A DNA stretch of 64,000 nucleotides, taken from NCBI RefSeq assembly GCF_035117555.1, contig NZ_JAYKPK010000007.1, positions 1 through 64,000 on the forward strand, written 5' to 3'. How positions within the stretch are numbered: the first letter of the stretch is position 1; each line of letters begins with the position of its first letter. Source of the stretch: Yoonia sp035117555. GTDB lineage: Bacteria; Pseudomonadota; Alphaproteobacteria; Rhodobacterales; Rhodobacteraceae. Positions 50,672 through 59,343 of the stretch are shown piece after piece. A program made the translations under genes and the position numbers. The notes beneath the pieces are model-generated. The model saw only the letters and a program-made list of their open reading frames with translations, made no database searches and was not told the origin of the DNA.

Positions 50672-51496
50672 CTACGCAACCGCCCGCGCGCGGATGGATT
50701 TGCGTAGAAACGCCGCGATAAAGATCATCGTCATCACCAAAATCACCGTTGGCGCAGGGGCAGAGTCGAGAAAGAAACTCGCATAGACCCCGACGAAGCC
50801 CGACACCAGCGAGACGGTGACTGCGATCATCAGCATCGCCTCGAACCTTTTGGTGACCAGGAAAGCGATGGCGCCCGGTGCGATCAGCAGGCCGATGGCG
50901 AGGATGATGCCCACTGCCGACAGGGTCGCGACGATCGTCATGGAAATCAGCGCCAGCAGACCATAATGCAACCAGCCCACACGTAGCCCGACCGCCTGCG
51001 CCTGAATGGGATCGAAGGCATGCAGCAGCAGATCCCGTTGTTTGGCCAGCAGGATCAGCGTAACGAAAGCGGCGATGGACCCTGCCGTCCAAAGATCAGT
51101 CGCAGACACCCCCAGCATATTGCCGAATAGGATATGATCCAGATGCACCGCCGTGCTGATCTTGGTGTAAAGCACGATGCCAAAACCGAACATGCCGGAA
51201 AAGACCACGCCCATGGCCGTATCCTGCTTGATCCGGCTGTTGCCCGCCAGAAACCCGGTTGACACGGAACAAAGCATCCCCGCGAGAAAAGCGCCGATGA
51301 TCAGCGGGATCCCGGCGATATAGGCCAGCACGATGCCGGGCAGCACCGCATGGCTGATCGCATCGCCCATCAGCGACCAGCCTTTGAGCACCAGATAACA
51401 GGACAAAAGGCTCGTCGGCACGGCGAGCAGCGCCATGATCACGAAGGCCTTGTTCATGAAGGCGAATTGGAACGGGAAGAGCAAAGTTTCCATCAT
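50672..51496 (-). CDS. sitD: Manganese/iron ABC transporter permease (SitD-like)
   Basis: 274-residue ABC-3 family permease with about eight helices. LKGWSLMGDAISHAVLPGIVLAYI near residues 37-60 and VVFSGMFGFGIVLYTKISTAVHLDHILFGNMLG are conserved in metal-chelate permeases. ATG overlaps the sitC stop (ATGA). Last gene of sitABCD; pairs with SitC. Confidence 0.92.
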   Translation of the reverse strand: MMETLLFPFQFAFMNKAFVIMALLAVPTSLLSCYLVLKGWSLMGDAISHAVLPGIVLAYIAGIPLIIGAFLAGMLCSVSTGFLAGNSRIKQDTAMGVVFSGMFGFGIVLYTKISTAVHLDHILFGNMLGVSATDLWTAGSIAAFVTLILLAKQRDLLLHAFDPIQAQAVGLRVGWLHYGLLALISMTIVATLSAVGIILAIGLLIAPGAIAFLVTKRFEAMLMIAVTVSLVSGFVGVYASFFLDSAPAPTVILVMTMIFIAAFLRKSIRARAVA

Positions 51497-52338
51497 GCCC
51501 GTGCCACCCTACGCCGCGCGGCCAGCCAGCCGTGTTTCGGTGCGAAGACAAAGGCGGTTAGAAACACCAGTGTTTGCAGGCTCACGATGATGCCGCCTGT
51601 CGCGCCATCAAGGAAAAAGCTCAGGTAGGCACCGATAAAGCTGGTCGCCGTGCCGATGGCGACGCTGACGATCAGCAGCCGCTCGAACCTGTCGGTCAGC
51701 AGATAGCCGGTGGCGCCCGGCGTGATCACCATGGCGATCACCAGAAACGCGCCCACCGTCTGCATCGCCGCGACACAAGAGGCCGCGAGCAAGGTGAAAA
51801 ACACCGCCTTGAGCAGATCAGGCCGCAGCCCGATGCTGCGCGCATGGTTTTCATCGAAAAACGTCACCATCAGGTCTTTCCATTTCGCGAGCAGGATCGC
51901 CAGCGTGACAAAGCCGATGATCGCCAGTTGGAGTGTGTCAGAAGCCGAGATCGCCAGAATATTGCCCAAGGTGATCGTCTGCATGCTGACCGAGGCGGGC
52001 GAGAGTGACACCATGAACAGCCCCAGCCCGAAAAAACCGGTGAAGATCATGCCGATGATCGTGTCTTCCTTCAGGCCGGATCGTTGGTTGAGAAACAGCA
52101 TCGCCCCTGCGGCCAGCCCGCCTGCGACGAAAGCCCCCAGCGCGAAAGGCAGTCCCAGCATATAGGCCCCGGCCACGCCCGGCACGATGGAATGGGACAG
52201 GGCATCGCCGATCAGCGACCAGCCTTTCAGCATCAGATAGGCCGACAGAAAGGCGCAGATCGCCCCGACCAAAGCGCTGACCCACATCGCATTGACCATG
52301 TAGCCATAGGCGAAAGGCGCAAACAACGTGTCGATCAT
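51493..52338 (-). CDS. sitC: Manganese/iron ABC transporter permease (SitC-like)
   Basis: 281-residue ABC-3 permease with LKGWSLIGDALSHSIVPGVAGAYMLG near residues 37-62, IGMIFTGFFGLGLFMVSLSP, FFDENHARSIGLRPD and TVGAFLVIAMVITPGATGYLLTDRF, the typical SitC/MntB blocks. Overlaps sitB and sitD by 4 bases each (ATGA). Confidence 0.92.
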   Translation of the reverse strand: MIDTLFAPFAYGYMVNAMWVSALVGAICAFLSAYLMLKGWSLIGDALSHSIVPGVAGAYMLGLPFALGAFVAGGLAAGAMLFLNQRSGLKEDTIIGMIFTGFFGLGLFMVSLSPASVSMQTITLGNILAISASDTLQLAIIGFVTLAILLAKWKDLMVTFFDENHARSIGLRPDLLKAVFFTLLAASCVAAMQTVGAFLVIAMVITPGATGYLLTDRFERLLIVSVAIGTATSFIGAYLSFFLDGATGGIIVSLQTLVFLTAFVFAPKHGWLAARRRVARA

Positions 52339-53171
52339 GATGGTGTATCATTCCCGTAAACCACGAAAGGCCGCTCGTCATCGGTGATCACCCGGATCTG
52401 GCGGCTGTCGTCGTCATCATGCAGATCGGTTCCACCGAGCACGAAATGCCGCAACACCCCGCCAAAGGCGCGTTCAAGATTGGCGCGGGTGAAGGTCGCT
52501 CCTGTCGGGCCATAAGCCAGCACGGTCTGGTTCACCAATATTGTATGATCACAGAATTCGGTGACCGAGCCGAGGTTATGCGTCGAGACCAGCATCACCC
52601 GCCCTTCATCGCGCATCCCGCGCAGCAGGGTGATGATCGCCTCTTCGGTCTGCACATCGACGCCGGTGAAAGGCTCATCCAGCAGAATGACCTTGCCATC
52701 CTGCGCCAAGGCACGCGCCAGAAACACGCGTTTGCGCTGGCCGCCGGACAGCTCACCAATCTGGCGCTTGCGGAAATCCACCATGCCGACACGCACCAAG
52801 GCTTCGGTCACTGCGGCTTTGTCGGCATTGGTTGCGCGGCGGAAAAAGCCCATATGGCCATAGCGGCCCATCATCACCACATCTTCGACCAGCACGGGGA
52901 AAGACCAATCGACCTCCTCGGATTGTGGGACGTATGCCACGATATTCTGGCGCAAGGCCTCTTTCACCGGCATGTCCAGCACGGTGATGGCCCCTTTGGA
53001 AGCGGGCGCAAAGCCCATGATCGCCTTGAACAAGGTGGATTTGCCCGCGCCGTTCACCCCCACTAGCCCGGTGATCGTGCCGGTGGGAATGGTGAAACTG
53101 GCATCGCGCAGGGCGGTATGCCCGTTGCGATAGGTCACTGTGACATCGCGCGCTGTAATGCCGGTGGTCAT
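52335..53171 (-). CDS. sitB: Manganese/iron ABC transporter ATP-binding protein (SitB-like)
   Basis: 278-residue ABC ATPase. Walker A GVNGAGKST at residues about 38-46, Q-loop YVPQSEEVDWSFP, signature LSGGQRKRVFLARALAQDG, Walker B VILLDEPFTGVD and switch His in LVSTHNLGS. The C-terminal extension LGGTDLHDDDDSRQIRVITDDERPF is acidic and beyond the usual end. Overlaps sitA and sitC by 4 bases. Confidence 0.94.
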   Translation of the reverse strand: MTTGITARDVTVTYRNGHTALRDASFTIPTGTITGLVGVNGAGKSTLFKAIMGFAPASKGAITVLDMPVKEALRQNIVAYVPQSEEVDWSFPVLVEDVVMMGRYGHMGFFRRATNADKAAVTEALVRVGMVDFRKRQIGELSGGQRKRVFLARALAQDGKVILLDEPFTGVDVQTEEAIITLLRGMRDEGRVMLVSTHNLGSVTEFCDHTILVNQTVLAYGPTGATFTRANLERAFGGVLRHFVLGGTDLHDDDDSRQIRVITDDERPFVVYGNDTPS

Positions 53172-54055
53172 TCGGTCAGACCCCGCACGATGGTTTCCGC
53201 CGTCACGCGCAGCAGATCCAGATAGGTCGGGACCTCGCCATCCGGCTCGGTCAGGCTATCGACATAAAGCATCCCGCCATAGGCAGCACCCGTTTCGCGC
53301 GCGACCTGTTCTGCAGGCGCCTGGCTGACGGTGCTTTCGCAGAACACGACCGGAATGTCATTTTCGCGCACTGTGTCGATCACCTGACGCACCTGCTGCG
53401 GGGTGCCTTGGCTATCCGCATTGATCGGCCAGAGGTAGAGTTCCTTCATCCCGAAATCATTCGCCAGATAGGTAAAGGCGCCTTCACAGGTCACCAGCCA
53501 GCGCTCATCCTCGGGCACGGCCTGCACCGCATCACGCAAAGGCGCAATTGTGGCGATGATCTCTTGCTTATAGCTTTCGGCATTGGCGGTGTAGATTTCC
53601 GCATTTTCGGGGTCATGCGTGACAAAGGCATCGCGGATATTGTCGACATAGATCAGCGCGTTATCCAACCCCATCCATGCGTGGGGATTGGGCTGACCAT
53701 CATATTGACCAGAGGTGATGCTGACCGGCGTGATCCCGTCGGTGACAATCGCACTTGGCACATCGCTGAGATTTTCAAAGAATTGTGCAAACCAGCTTTC
53801 CAGATTCAGCCCGTTCCACAATATCAGATCGGCATCCTGCGCGCCGATAATGTCGCGCGGGGTGGGTTGATAGCCGTGAATCTCTGCCCCCGGCCGCGTG
53901 ATACTTTCGACCACAGCCGCATCGCCCGCCACATTGCGGGCCATATCGGCGATCACGGTAAAGGTGGTCACTGCCTTGAACCTGTCATCCTGCGCCTGTG
54001 CAGATGTCGCGATCACGGCTGCGGTCACGCCCAGAATTATCTTGCCCAACGCCAC
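53168..54055 (-). CDS. sitA: Manganese/iron ABC transporter binding protein (SitA-like)
   Basis: 295-residue cluster A-I binding protein. GTG at 54055 is preferred: AAGGGA lies 7 bases upstream and a signal peptide follows (ALGKIILGVTAAVIATSAQA, cleavage before QDD). An ATG at 54103 would put the promoter's Fur-like box at the start codon. Metal ligands expected from the family: His in IHGYQPTPRD, His in NPHAWMGLDNAL, Glu in VTCEGAFTYLAND and Asp in LYVDSLTEPDG. Imports Mn(II) or Fe(II). Confidence 0.93.
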   Translation of the reverse strand: MALGKIILGVTAAVIATSAQAQDDRFKAVTTFTVIADMARNVAGDAAVVESITRPGAEIHGYQPTPRDIIGAQDADLILWNGLNLESWFAQFFENLSDVPSAIVTDGITPVSITSGQYDGQPNPHAWMGLDNALIYVDNIRDAFVTHDPENAEIYTANAESYKQEIIATIAPLRDAVQAVPEDERWLVTCEGAFTYLANDFGMKELYLWPINADSQGTPQQVRQVIDTVRENDIPVVFCESTVSQAPAEQVARETGAAYGGMLYVDSLTEPDGEVPTYLDLLRVTAETIVRGLTE

Positions 54056-54104
54056 GGTTTTTCCCTTCGAGTCCAGTTGCAACTTATTCGCAATCCAGAT
54101 CATA

Positions 54105-54117
54105 AATGATAATCATT
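54105..54117 (-). promoter_or_regulatory. Fur/Mur-like box upstream of sitABCD
   Basis: AATGATAATCATT is a perfect 13-bp palindrome identical to the core of the classic Fur box. TTGCGAAT occurs beside it and again about 30 bases nearer the gene on the minus strand. In Rhodobacterales and rhizobia the Fur homologue often acts as a manganese regulator (Mur), so metal-repressed sit expression is likely. Confidence 0.7.
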
Positions 54118-54306
54118 CGCAAGTACTCACTTAGAAAGTATAAGTTGCCTGACAAGTCCGCAGGTCGCACAATCCTTGCGCTTTAAGGGGTACAACGCGC
54201 AAGATGTCGGTTTTGTTGCAAAAAGACCATGTTTCGCGTTGCATCTTGGGGGCGACCCCGGTTTACTTAAAAAAAATATAAACTACCAAAACCTGGGAGG
54301 TTTGGT

Positions 54307-55407
54307 TTGCAATCAGTCAAAAACGACGACGCGTTCGTCGCGTTCGAACGTGTGCAGAAAAGCTATGACGGGGAAAGCCTCGTCGTCAAAGACCTGAACC
54401 TGACAATCCCCAAGGGGGAATTTCTGACCCTGCTGGGGCCGTCCGGATCGGGCAAGACCACCTGTCTGATGATGCTGGCCGGGTTCGAGACCGCGACCCA
54501 CGGCGATATCCGTCTGGATGGCAAATCGGTGAATAATATCCCACCGCACAAGCGCGGCATTGGGATGGTATTTCAGAATTACGCGCTTTTCCCGCATATG
54601 ACGGTCGCGGAAAACCTGTCCTTCCCTTTGGAAGTCCGCAAGATGGGCAAGGCTGATCGTGAGGCCAAGGTCAAACGCGCGCTGGATATGGTCCAGATGG
54701 GCGATTTCGGCGGGCGGCGTCCGGCGCAGATGTCGGGTGGCCAACAGCAACGTGTGGCGCTGGCCCGTGCGCTGGTGTTTGAGCCGGAACTGGTGCTGAT
54801 GGATGAACCGCTTGGCGCGCTGGACAAGCAATTGCGCGAAACGCTGCAGTTCGAGATCACCAATCTTGCGCATCAGCTTGGCATTACGGTCGTCTATGTC
54901 ACCCATGACCAGACCGAGGCGCTGACCATGTCTGACCGCGTTGCCGTGTTTGAGGACGGGCGCATTCAGCAATTGGCCACGCCCGATGATCTGTATGAGC
55001 GTCCACAAAACAGTTTTGTTGCGCAATTTATTGGTGAAAACAATACATTGACCGGCGTTGTGCAGGACATCAGCGACCATCGCTGCACCGTCAAACTGGA
55101 CAGCGGCGATGTGATCGAGGCGATGCCGGTGAACGTCAACGCCGTGGGCGACCGGACCAAAGTCTCGATCCGGCCTGAACGGGTCGAGATTGACAAGACC
55201 CGCCTGCAACCCGGTGCTTTGACGCTGAAAGCCGAAGTGCTGGAATTCATTTATATGGGCGATATTTTTCGCACCCGTCTGCGGGTCGCAGGGATGGAAG
55301 ATTTCGTGATCAAAACCCGCAACGCCCCTGATCAGGTCCGGCTCACGCCCGGCACCCAGATCGAGATTGGCTGGTTGCCAGAGGATTGCCGCGCGCTTGA
55401 TGCGTGA
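54307..55407 (+). CDS. Spermidine/putrescine-type ABC transporter ATP-binding protein (PotA-like)
   Basis: 366-residue ATPase. Walker A LLGPSGSGKTT at residues about 41-51, Q-loop VFQNYALFPHMTVAEN, signature MSGGQQQRVALARALVFEP, Walker B LVLMDEPLGALD, switch VTHDQTEALTMSD, then a C-terminal TOBE domain (VSIRPERVEI; IYMGDIFRTRLRV). TTG start at 54307 with GGGAGG 6 bases upstream. First gene of an ATPase-binding protein-permease-permease operon, probably for polyamines or similar cations. Confidence 0.93.
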   Translation: MQSVKNDDAFVAFERVQKSYDGESLVVKDLNLTIPKGEFLTLLGPSGSGKTTCLMMLAGFETATHGDIRLDGKSVNNIPPHKRGIGMVFQNYALFPHMTVAENLSFPLEVRKMGKADREAKVKRALDMVQMGDFGGRRPAQMSGGQQQRVALARALVFEPELVLMDEPLGALDKQLRETLQFEITNLAHQLGITVVYVTHDQTEALTMSDRVAVFEDGRIQQLATPDDLYERPQNSFVAQFIGENNTLTGVVQDISDHRCTVKLDSGDVIEAMPVNVNAVGDRTKVSIRPERVEIDKTRLQPGALTLKAEVLEFIYMGDIFRTRLRVAGMEDFVIKTRNAPDQVRLTPGTQIEIGWLPEDCRALDA

Positions 55408-55485
55408 TGGCACGAACAGGGACATCGCCGCCCGGTGGGTATTCCTGATGCGACGATCAACCGGGCATGACAACGGGAGATAACA

Positions 55486-56598
55486 ATGAAACTGACCAAA
55501 GCAATGATGGCAACGACAGCCTTGACGCTGGCCGGAACCACCGCATTCGCTCAGGACATGGTAAATGATATGACCATCGTCAGCTGGGGTGGAGCCTATC
55601 AATCCAGCCAGGACAATGCCTATCTGCAACCCTATCTCGCAGCAAACCCCGGTGTAACAGCGGTCTGGGACGAAAGCTCGAACGAGGCTGTGGCGAAGAT
55701 GCGCGCCATGGACGAGGCTGGCAACCTGACCTGGGATCTGGTCGACGTGACCGCTGCCGACGCCATGCGCCTGTGCGATGAAGGTCTGGCGATGGAAATC
55801 GACCATGATGAATTGCTCGCAGCTGCACCTGATGGCACATCTGCGACAGAAGATTTCGGCGATATGATCATTTCTGACTGCTTTATCCCGCAGATCGCCT
55901 ATTCGACCACAAACGCTTACCGCACCGATGTGGCCGCATGGAACGGCGCTGTGCCAGAAGATATCTGCGCATTGTTTGATACCGAAACCTTCCCCGGCAC
56001 CCGCACGCTGGAACGGCGTCCGCTGAACAACCTCGAATGGGCGCTGATCTGTGACGGCGTGGCGTTTGAGGATGTCTATGACACGCTGGAGACTACAGAA
56101 GGCCAGGACCGCGCCTTTGCCAAGCTCGACACGATCAAGGGTGACACGATCTGGTGGACCTCTGCGGCGGAAAGCATCCAGTCCATCGCCGATGGCGAGG
56201 CTGTGATGGGGTCGTCGTATAACGGGCGTTTCTTCTCGGCCATTGTCGAACAGGACCAGCCGATTGAAATGCTCTGGGATGCGCAGGTCTATGACCTTGA
56301 CGGCTGGATCATTCCCGCCGGCCTGCCAGAGGAGCGTCTGAACCGTGTGCTGGATTTCGTCTTCTTCGCGACGGATACACAGCGTCTCGCGGATCAGGCG
56401 GCTTACATCTCCTATGGTCCGGCACGGATGTCCTCGGCACCGCTGGTATCGACTCATGCGGAACTGGGGATCGAGATGGCACCGCATATGCCAACGAACC
56501 CGGAGAACGCGACCAACTCATTCGTGCAGAACTACGAATGGTGGGCAGATTACCGGGATGATCTGGATTCCAGGTTCCAAAGCTGGCTCGCGCAGTAA
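55486..56598 (+). CDS. Pot-type periplasmic substrate-binding protein
   Basis: 370-residue SBP_bac_8 protein with signal peptide MKLTKAMMATTALTLAGTTA, cleavage after FAQ or AFA. Mature start MTIVSWGGAYQSSQDNAYLQ is typical of PotD/PotF-like proteins of this group. LTWDLVDVTAADAMRLCDEG, STTNAYRTDVA and SSYNGRFFSAI follow the fold. Acidic residues lining such sites bind polyamines. Two Cys (RLCDEG, DICALF) plus one in ISDCFIP. Separated from the first permease by repeat-rich DNA. Confidence 0.9.
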   Translation: MKLTKAMMATTALTLAGTTAFAQDMVNDMTIVSWGGAYQSSQDNAYLQPYLAANPGVTAVWDESSNEAVAKMRAMDEAGNLTWDLVDVTAADAMRLCDEGLAMEIDHDELLAAAPDGTSATEDFGDMIISDCFIPQIAYSTTNAYRTDVAAWNGAVPEDICALFDTETFPGTRTLERRPLNNLEWALICDGVAFEDVYDTLETTEGQDRAFAKLDTIKGDTIWWTSAAESIQSIADGEAVMGSSYNGRFFSAIVEQDQPIEMLWDAQVYDLDGWIIPAGLPEERLNRVLDFVFFATDTQRLADQAAYISYGPARMSSAPLVSTHAELGIEMAPHMPTNPENATNSFVQNYEWWADYRDDLDSRFQSWLAQ

Positions 56599-56607
56599 AC
56601 AGCGGTG

Positions 56608-56655
56608 AGGCGGTAAGGCGGTAAGGCGGTAAGGCGGTAAGGCGGTAAGGCGGGA
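56608..56655 (+). repeat. Tandem 8-bp repeat AGGCGGTA
   Basis: Five exact AGGCGGTA units followed by AGGCGGGA, starting 10 bases after the binding-protein stop. Such short tandem repeats change length by slippage. Lying between binding protein and permease genes, it may affect mRNA stability between them. Confidence 0.85.
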
Positions 56656-56657
56656 AG

Positions 56658-56735
56658 AACCCCGCCCTACGGTGTCGCACAAGGTAGGGCGGGGTTATCC
56701 CCGCCGCCGCCCATCAAAGCAGGTAGGGCGGGGTT
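56658..56735. repeat. GTAGGGCGGGGTT inverted and direct repeats
   Basis: AACCCCGCCCTAC (56658-56670) pairs with GTAGGGCGGGGTT (56684-56696), a 13-bp stem, and the latter recurs directly at 56723-56735. REP-like element. It could attenuate transcription or protect the upstream mRNA so that binding protein exceeds permease. Confidence 0.75.
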
Positions 56736-56772
56736 CACCCCGCCTCACTCACCCAATCAAAGGTCCCGATCC

Positions 56773-58377
56773 ATGGCAGAACAGATGATGGCCGCCGATG
56801 GCCGCACGCTCAAGTCCAGTCTGAACCGCGCCTTGCGCCGCCAGAAACTGCGGGCCTTGCTGCTGATCGCGCCGCTGCTTGTGTTCATTATGATCACCTT
56901 TGTGGTTCCCATCGGGCAGATGCTATTTCGGTCCGTTGAAAACCAGATCGTCAGTGACACCATCCCCCGCACGGCCGAGGCTTTGGCCGATTGGGACGCC
57001 AGCACAGACCCACTGCCTGATGAAGCCACCTATATCGCTTTTGCCAAGGATATGATGATCGCGGTCGAAGAACGCCGGCACACACGGCTTGGGTCGCGTT
57101 TGAATTATGAAACATCCGGGATTTCGTCCCAATTCCGCCGATCTGGCCGCGATGTAGAGGATATGGGCGAAGAATTAACCGAACAATTCGTGGCGCTGGA
57201 CCCGGCGTGGGAAGATCCCGCCACATGGGTCGCGCTGATGGCTGATCCCGACTGGATCGCAGAAGCGGCGACCGCCGAGGAAGAACCCCCTTTCGTCATC
57301 TCTGACGCAGTGGGTCAGGTTCTGCCACAGACTGCCGATATCTATGCCGATTTCGCCCGCGTCACGCAGGACAGCAACAATGACAGTCCGACTGAAGAAC
57401 AGCCGTGGAACGTGGTTTATCTGGCACTTTATCAAGATCTGACCAATGACCTTACGCTTGCATTCGACGATGCAAGCGACAACCTTCTGGCTGCGGCAAG
57501 CGCGGCTGTCGATGATTTCACGGCACCCGATATCCGTGCCGCCTTCATTGAAAGCGACGATGGTTGGGGCGAGACCGAGACTTGGCAGATCATCCAGACC
57601 TTCAGTCCCGCCTATACGTCCGGTTACTTTCTGAACTCCATCGACATGCAGAAAACCCCTGACGGCGTCGAAATGGTGGCAGAAAACCAGCAGATTTACG
57701 TGCAACTGTTTATCCGCACGTTGATCATGTCACTGACGATCATGATTTCCTGTATCCTGCTTGGCTATCCGGTGGCCTGGATGCTGGCGAACCTGCCGTC
57801 ACGGCAAGCCAATCTGATGCTGATCCTTGTGCTGCTGCCGTTCTGGACCTCGCTTCTGGTGCGCACTTCAGCGTGGAAAGTTTTGTTACAACAGGAAGGG
57901 GTCATCAATGATCTGCTGGTCTGGATCGGTCTTGTCGCCGATGACAACCGGCTGACCATGATCAACAATGCCACCGGCACGGTGATCGCGATGACGCATA
58001 TCCTGCTGCCTTTCATGATCCTGCCGCTGTATTCGGTGATGAAGACGATCCCGCCGAGCTATCTGCGCGCGGCGAAATCTTTGGGTGCCACCAATTGGAC
58101 CGCCTTCTGGCGGGTGTATTTCCCGCAATCCGTGCCGGGGATCGGGGCGGGGTCTATCCTCGTGTTCATCCTGTCGATAGGCTACTACATCACGCCGGAG
58201 ATTGTCGGCGGCACCTCGGGGATCTTCATCTCGAACCGGATCGCCTATCATATCTCAAGTTCGCTCAATTGGGGGCTGGCTGCTGCCTTGGGCACCATCC
58301 TGCTGGTCGTCGTCATGGCGCTCTACTGGGCCTATGACCGGATCGTCGGCATCGACAACGTGAAACTCGGAGGATAA
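56773..58377 (+). CDS. Pot-type ABC permease with a large periplasmic insertion (PotB-like)
   Basis: 534-residue inner-membrane permease, against about 280-420 for usual PotB relatives. TM1 (ALLLIAPLLVFIMITFVVPI, residues about 29-48) is followed by about 265 acidic, soluble residues before the conserved permease core resumes at FIRTLIMSLTIMISCILLGYPVAW. The core then has LLPFWTSLLVRTSAWKVLL and the EAA loop YLRAAKSLGATNWTAFWRVYFPQSVPGI. The insertion (e.g. WEDPATWVALMADPDWI) has no recognised domain and must face the periplasm. Start ATG at 56773. Confidence 0.9.
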   Translation: MAEQMMAADGRTLKSSLNRALRRQKLRALLLIAPLLVFIMITFVVPIGQMLFRSVENQIVSDTIPRTAEALADWDASTDPLPDEATYIAFAKDMMIAVEERRHTRLGSRLNYETSGISSQFRRSGRDVEDMGEELTEQFVALDPAWEDPATWVALMADPDWIAEAATAEEEPPFVISDAVGQVLPQTADIYADFARVTQDSNNDSPTEEQPWNVVYLALYQDLTNDLTLAFDDASDNLLAAASAAVDDFTAPDIRAAFIESDDGWGETETWQIIQTFSPAYTSGYFLNSIDMQKTPDGVEMVAENQQIYVQLFIRTLIMSLTIMISCILLGYPVAWMLANLPSRQANLMLILVLLPFWTSLLVRTSAWKVLLQQEGVINDLLVWIGLVADDNRLTMINNATGTVIAMTHILLPFMILPLYSVMKTIPPSYLRAAKSLGATNWTAFWRVYFPQSVPGIGAGSILVFILSIGYYITPEIVGGTSGIFISNRIAYHISSSLNWGLAAALGTILLVVVMALYWAYDRIVGIDNVKLGG

Positions 58378-58380
58378 TCC

Positions 58381-59268
58381 ATGTCCAGCTTGCCCATCTA
58401 TGCGACCACGGGCCAGAAGATCTGGCATTATACCTTCCGGGTGATCGTGGGACTGATCCTGTTCTTTCTGATCGCGCCGATCCTGATCATCATCCCACTA
58501 TCGTTCAACGCGCAGAGTTTCTTCACCTTCACGCCGGAAATGCTGGCGTTGGACCCTGATGGCTATTCCCTGCGCCACTACCGCGATTTCTTTACCAATC
58601 AGGACTGGATCCAACCGCTGAAAAATTCGCTGATCATCGCGCCTTTCGCGACGATCATTTCGGTCAGCCTCGGCACCCTTGCTGCCATAGGTCTGTCGCA
58701 ATCGCATGTGCCCTATCGGCGCGCGATCATGGCGATCATGATTTCGCCGATGATTGTGCCTTTGATCATTTCGGCGACGGGGATGTTCTTTTTCTACAGC
58801 CAATTGGGTCTGTGGATGGAAAACAACCTGGGCTTTTCGCGGTCTTTCACCGGCTATGTGAAGGTGATCCTCGCCCATGCCGCACTTGGCATTCCTTTCG
58901 TGATCATCACGGTGACGGCGACGCTGGTGGGCTTTGACCGGTCTCTGACGCGCGCTGCTGCCAATATGGGGGCGACACCAACGCAGACATTTTTCAAAGT
59001 GCAGATGCCACTGATCCTGCCCGGTGTGGTTTCAGGCGGGCTCTTTGCCTTTATCACATCCTTTGATGAGGTGGTTGTGGTGCTTTTCGTCGGTGCCGCT
59101 GCGCAGAAAACCCTGCCCTGGCAAATGTTCACCGGCCTGCGCGAACAGATCAGCCCGACCATTCTGGCAGCCGCCACTGTGCTTGTCGCTGTCTCGGTCG
59201 TGCTGTTGGCCACGGTGGAAATGCTGCGCCGCCGCTCGGAACGTCTGCGCGGGCTGTCGCCCAGCTAA
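58381..59268 (+). CDS. Pot-type ABC permease (PotC-like)
   Basis: 295-residue second permease with about six helices. IAPILIIIPLSFN in TM1, LGIPFVIITVTATLVGFDRSL and the EAA loop RAAANMGATPTQTFFKVQMPLILPGV are typical. It follows the first permease by 3 bases and ends on a strong palindromic terminator whose first bases overlap the TAA. No large loop, unlike its partner. Confidence 0.93.
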   Translation: MSSLPIYATTGQKIWHYTFRVIVGLILFFLIAPILIIIPLSFNAQSFFTFTPEMLALDPDGYSLRHYRDFFTNQDWIQPLKNSLIIAPFATIISVSLGTLAAIGLSQSHVPYRRAIMAIMISPMIVPLIISATGMFFFYSQLGLWMENNLGFSRSFTGYVKVILAHAALGIPFVIITVTATLVGFDRSLTRAAANMGATPTQTFFKVQMPLILPGVVSGGLFAFITSFDEVVVVLFVGAAAQKTLPWQMFTGLREQISPTILAAATVLVAVSVVLLATVEMLRRRSERLRGLSPS

Positions 59269-59292
59269 AACCTTCCCCGCGGGGAAGGTTTT
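59267..59292. terminator. 26-bp perfect palindrome, probable terminator of the Pot-type operon
   Basis: A run of four As, CCTTCCCCGCGGGGAAGG, then four Ts. Same core as 43543-43574. The stem overlaps the potC-like stop codon and ends with a T run, as in an intrinsic terminator working both ways; the convergent AEC gene ends 51 bases beyond. Confidence 0.75.
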
Positions 59293-59343
59293 CTCGCGTT
59301 GGAAAAAATACTCCCGCCGGAGGCACCGCCAGCGGCGGTCTTG

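Noticed and set aside
54313..56487. 724-codon minus-strand open frame opposite the Pot-type genes
   Set aside because: It spans two real genes and their spacer without any domain, so it is a shadow.
56608..56655. Possible CRISPR-like array
   Set aside because: Units are contiguous 8-mers without spacers; a simple tandem repeat.
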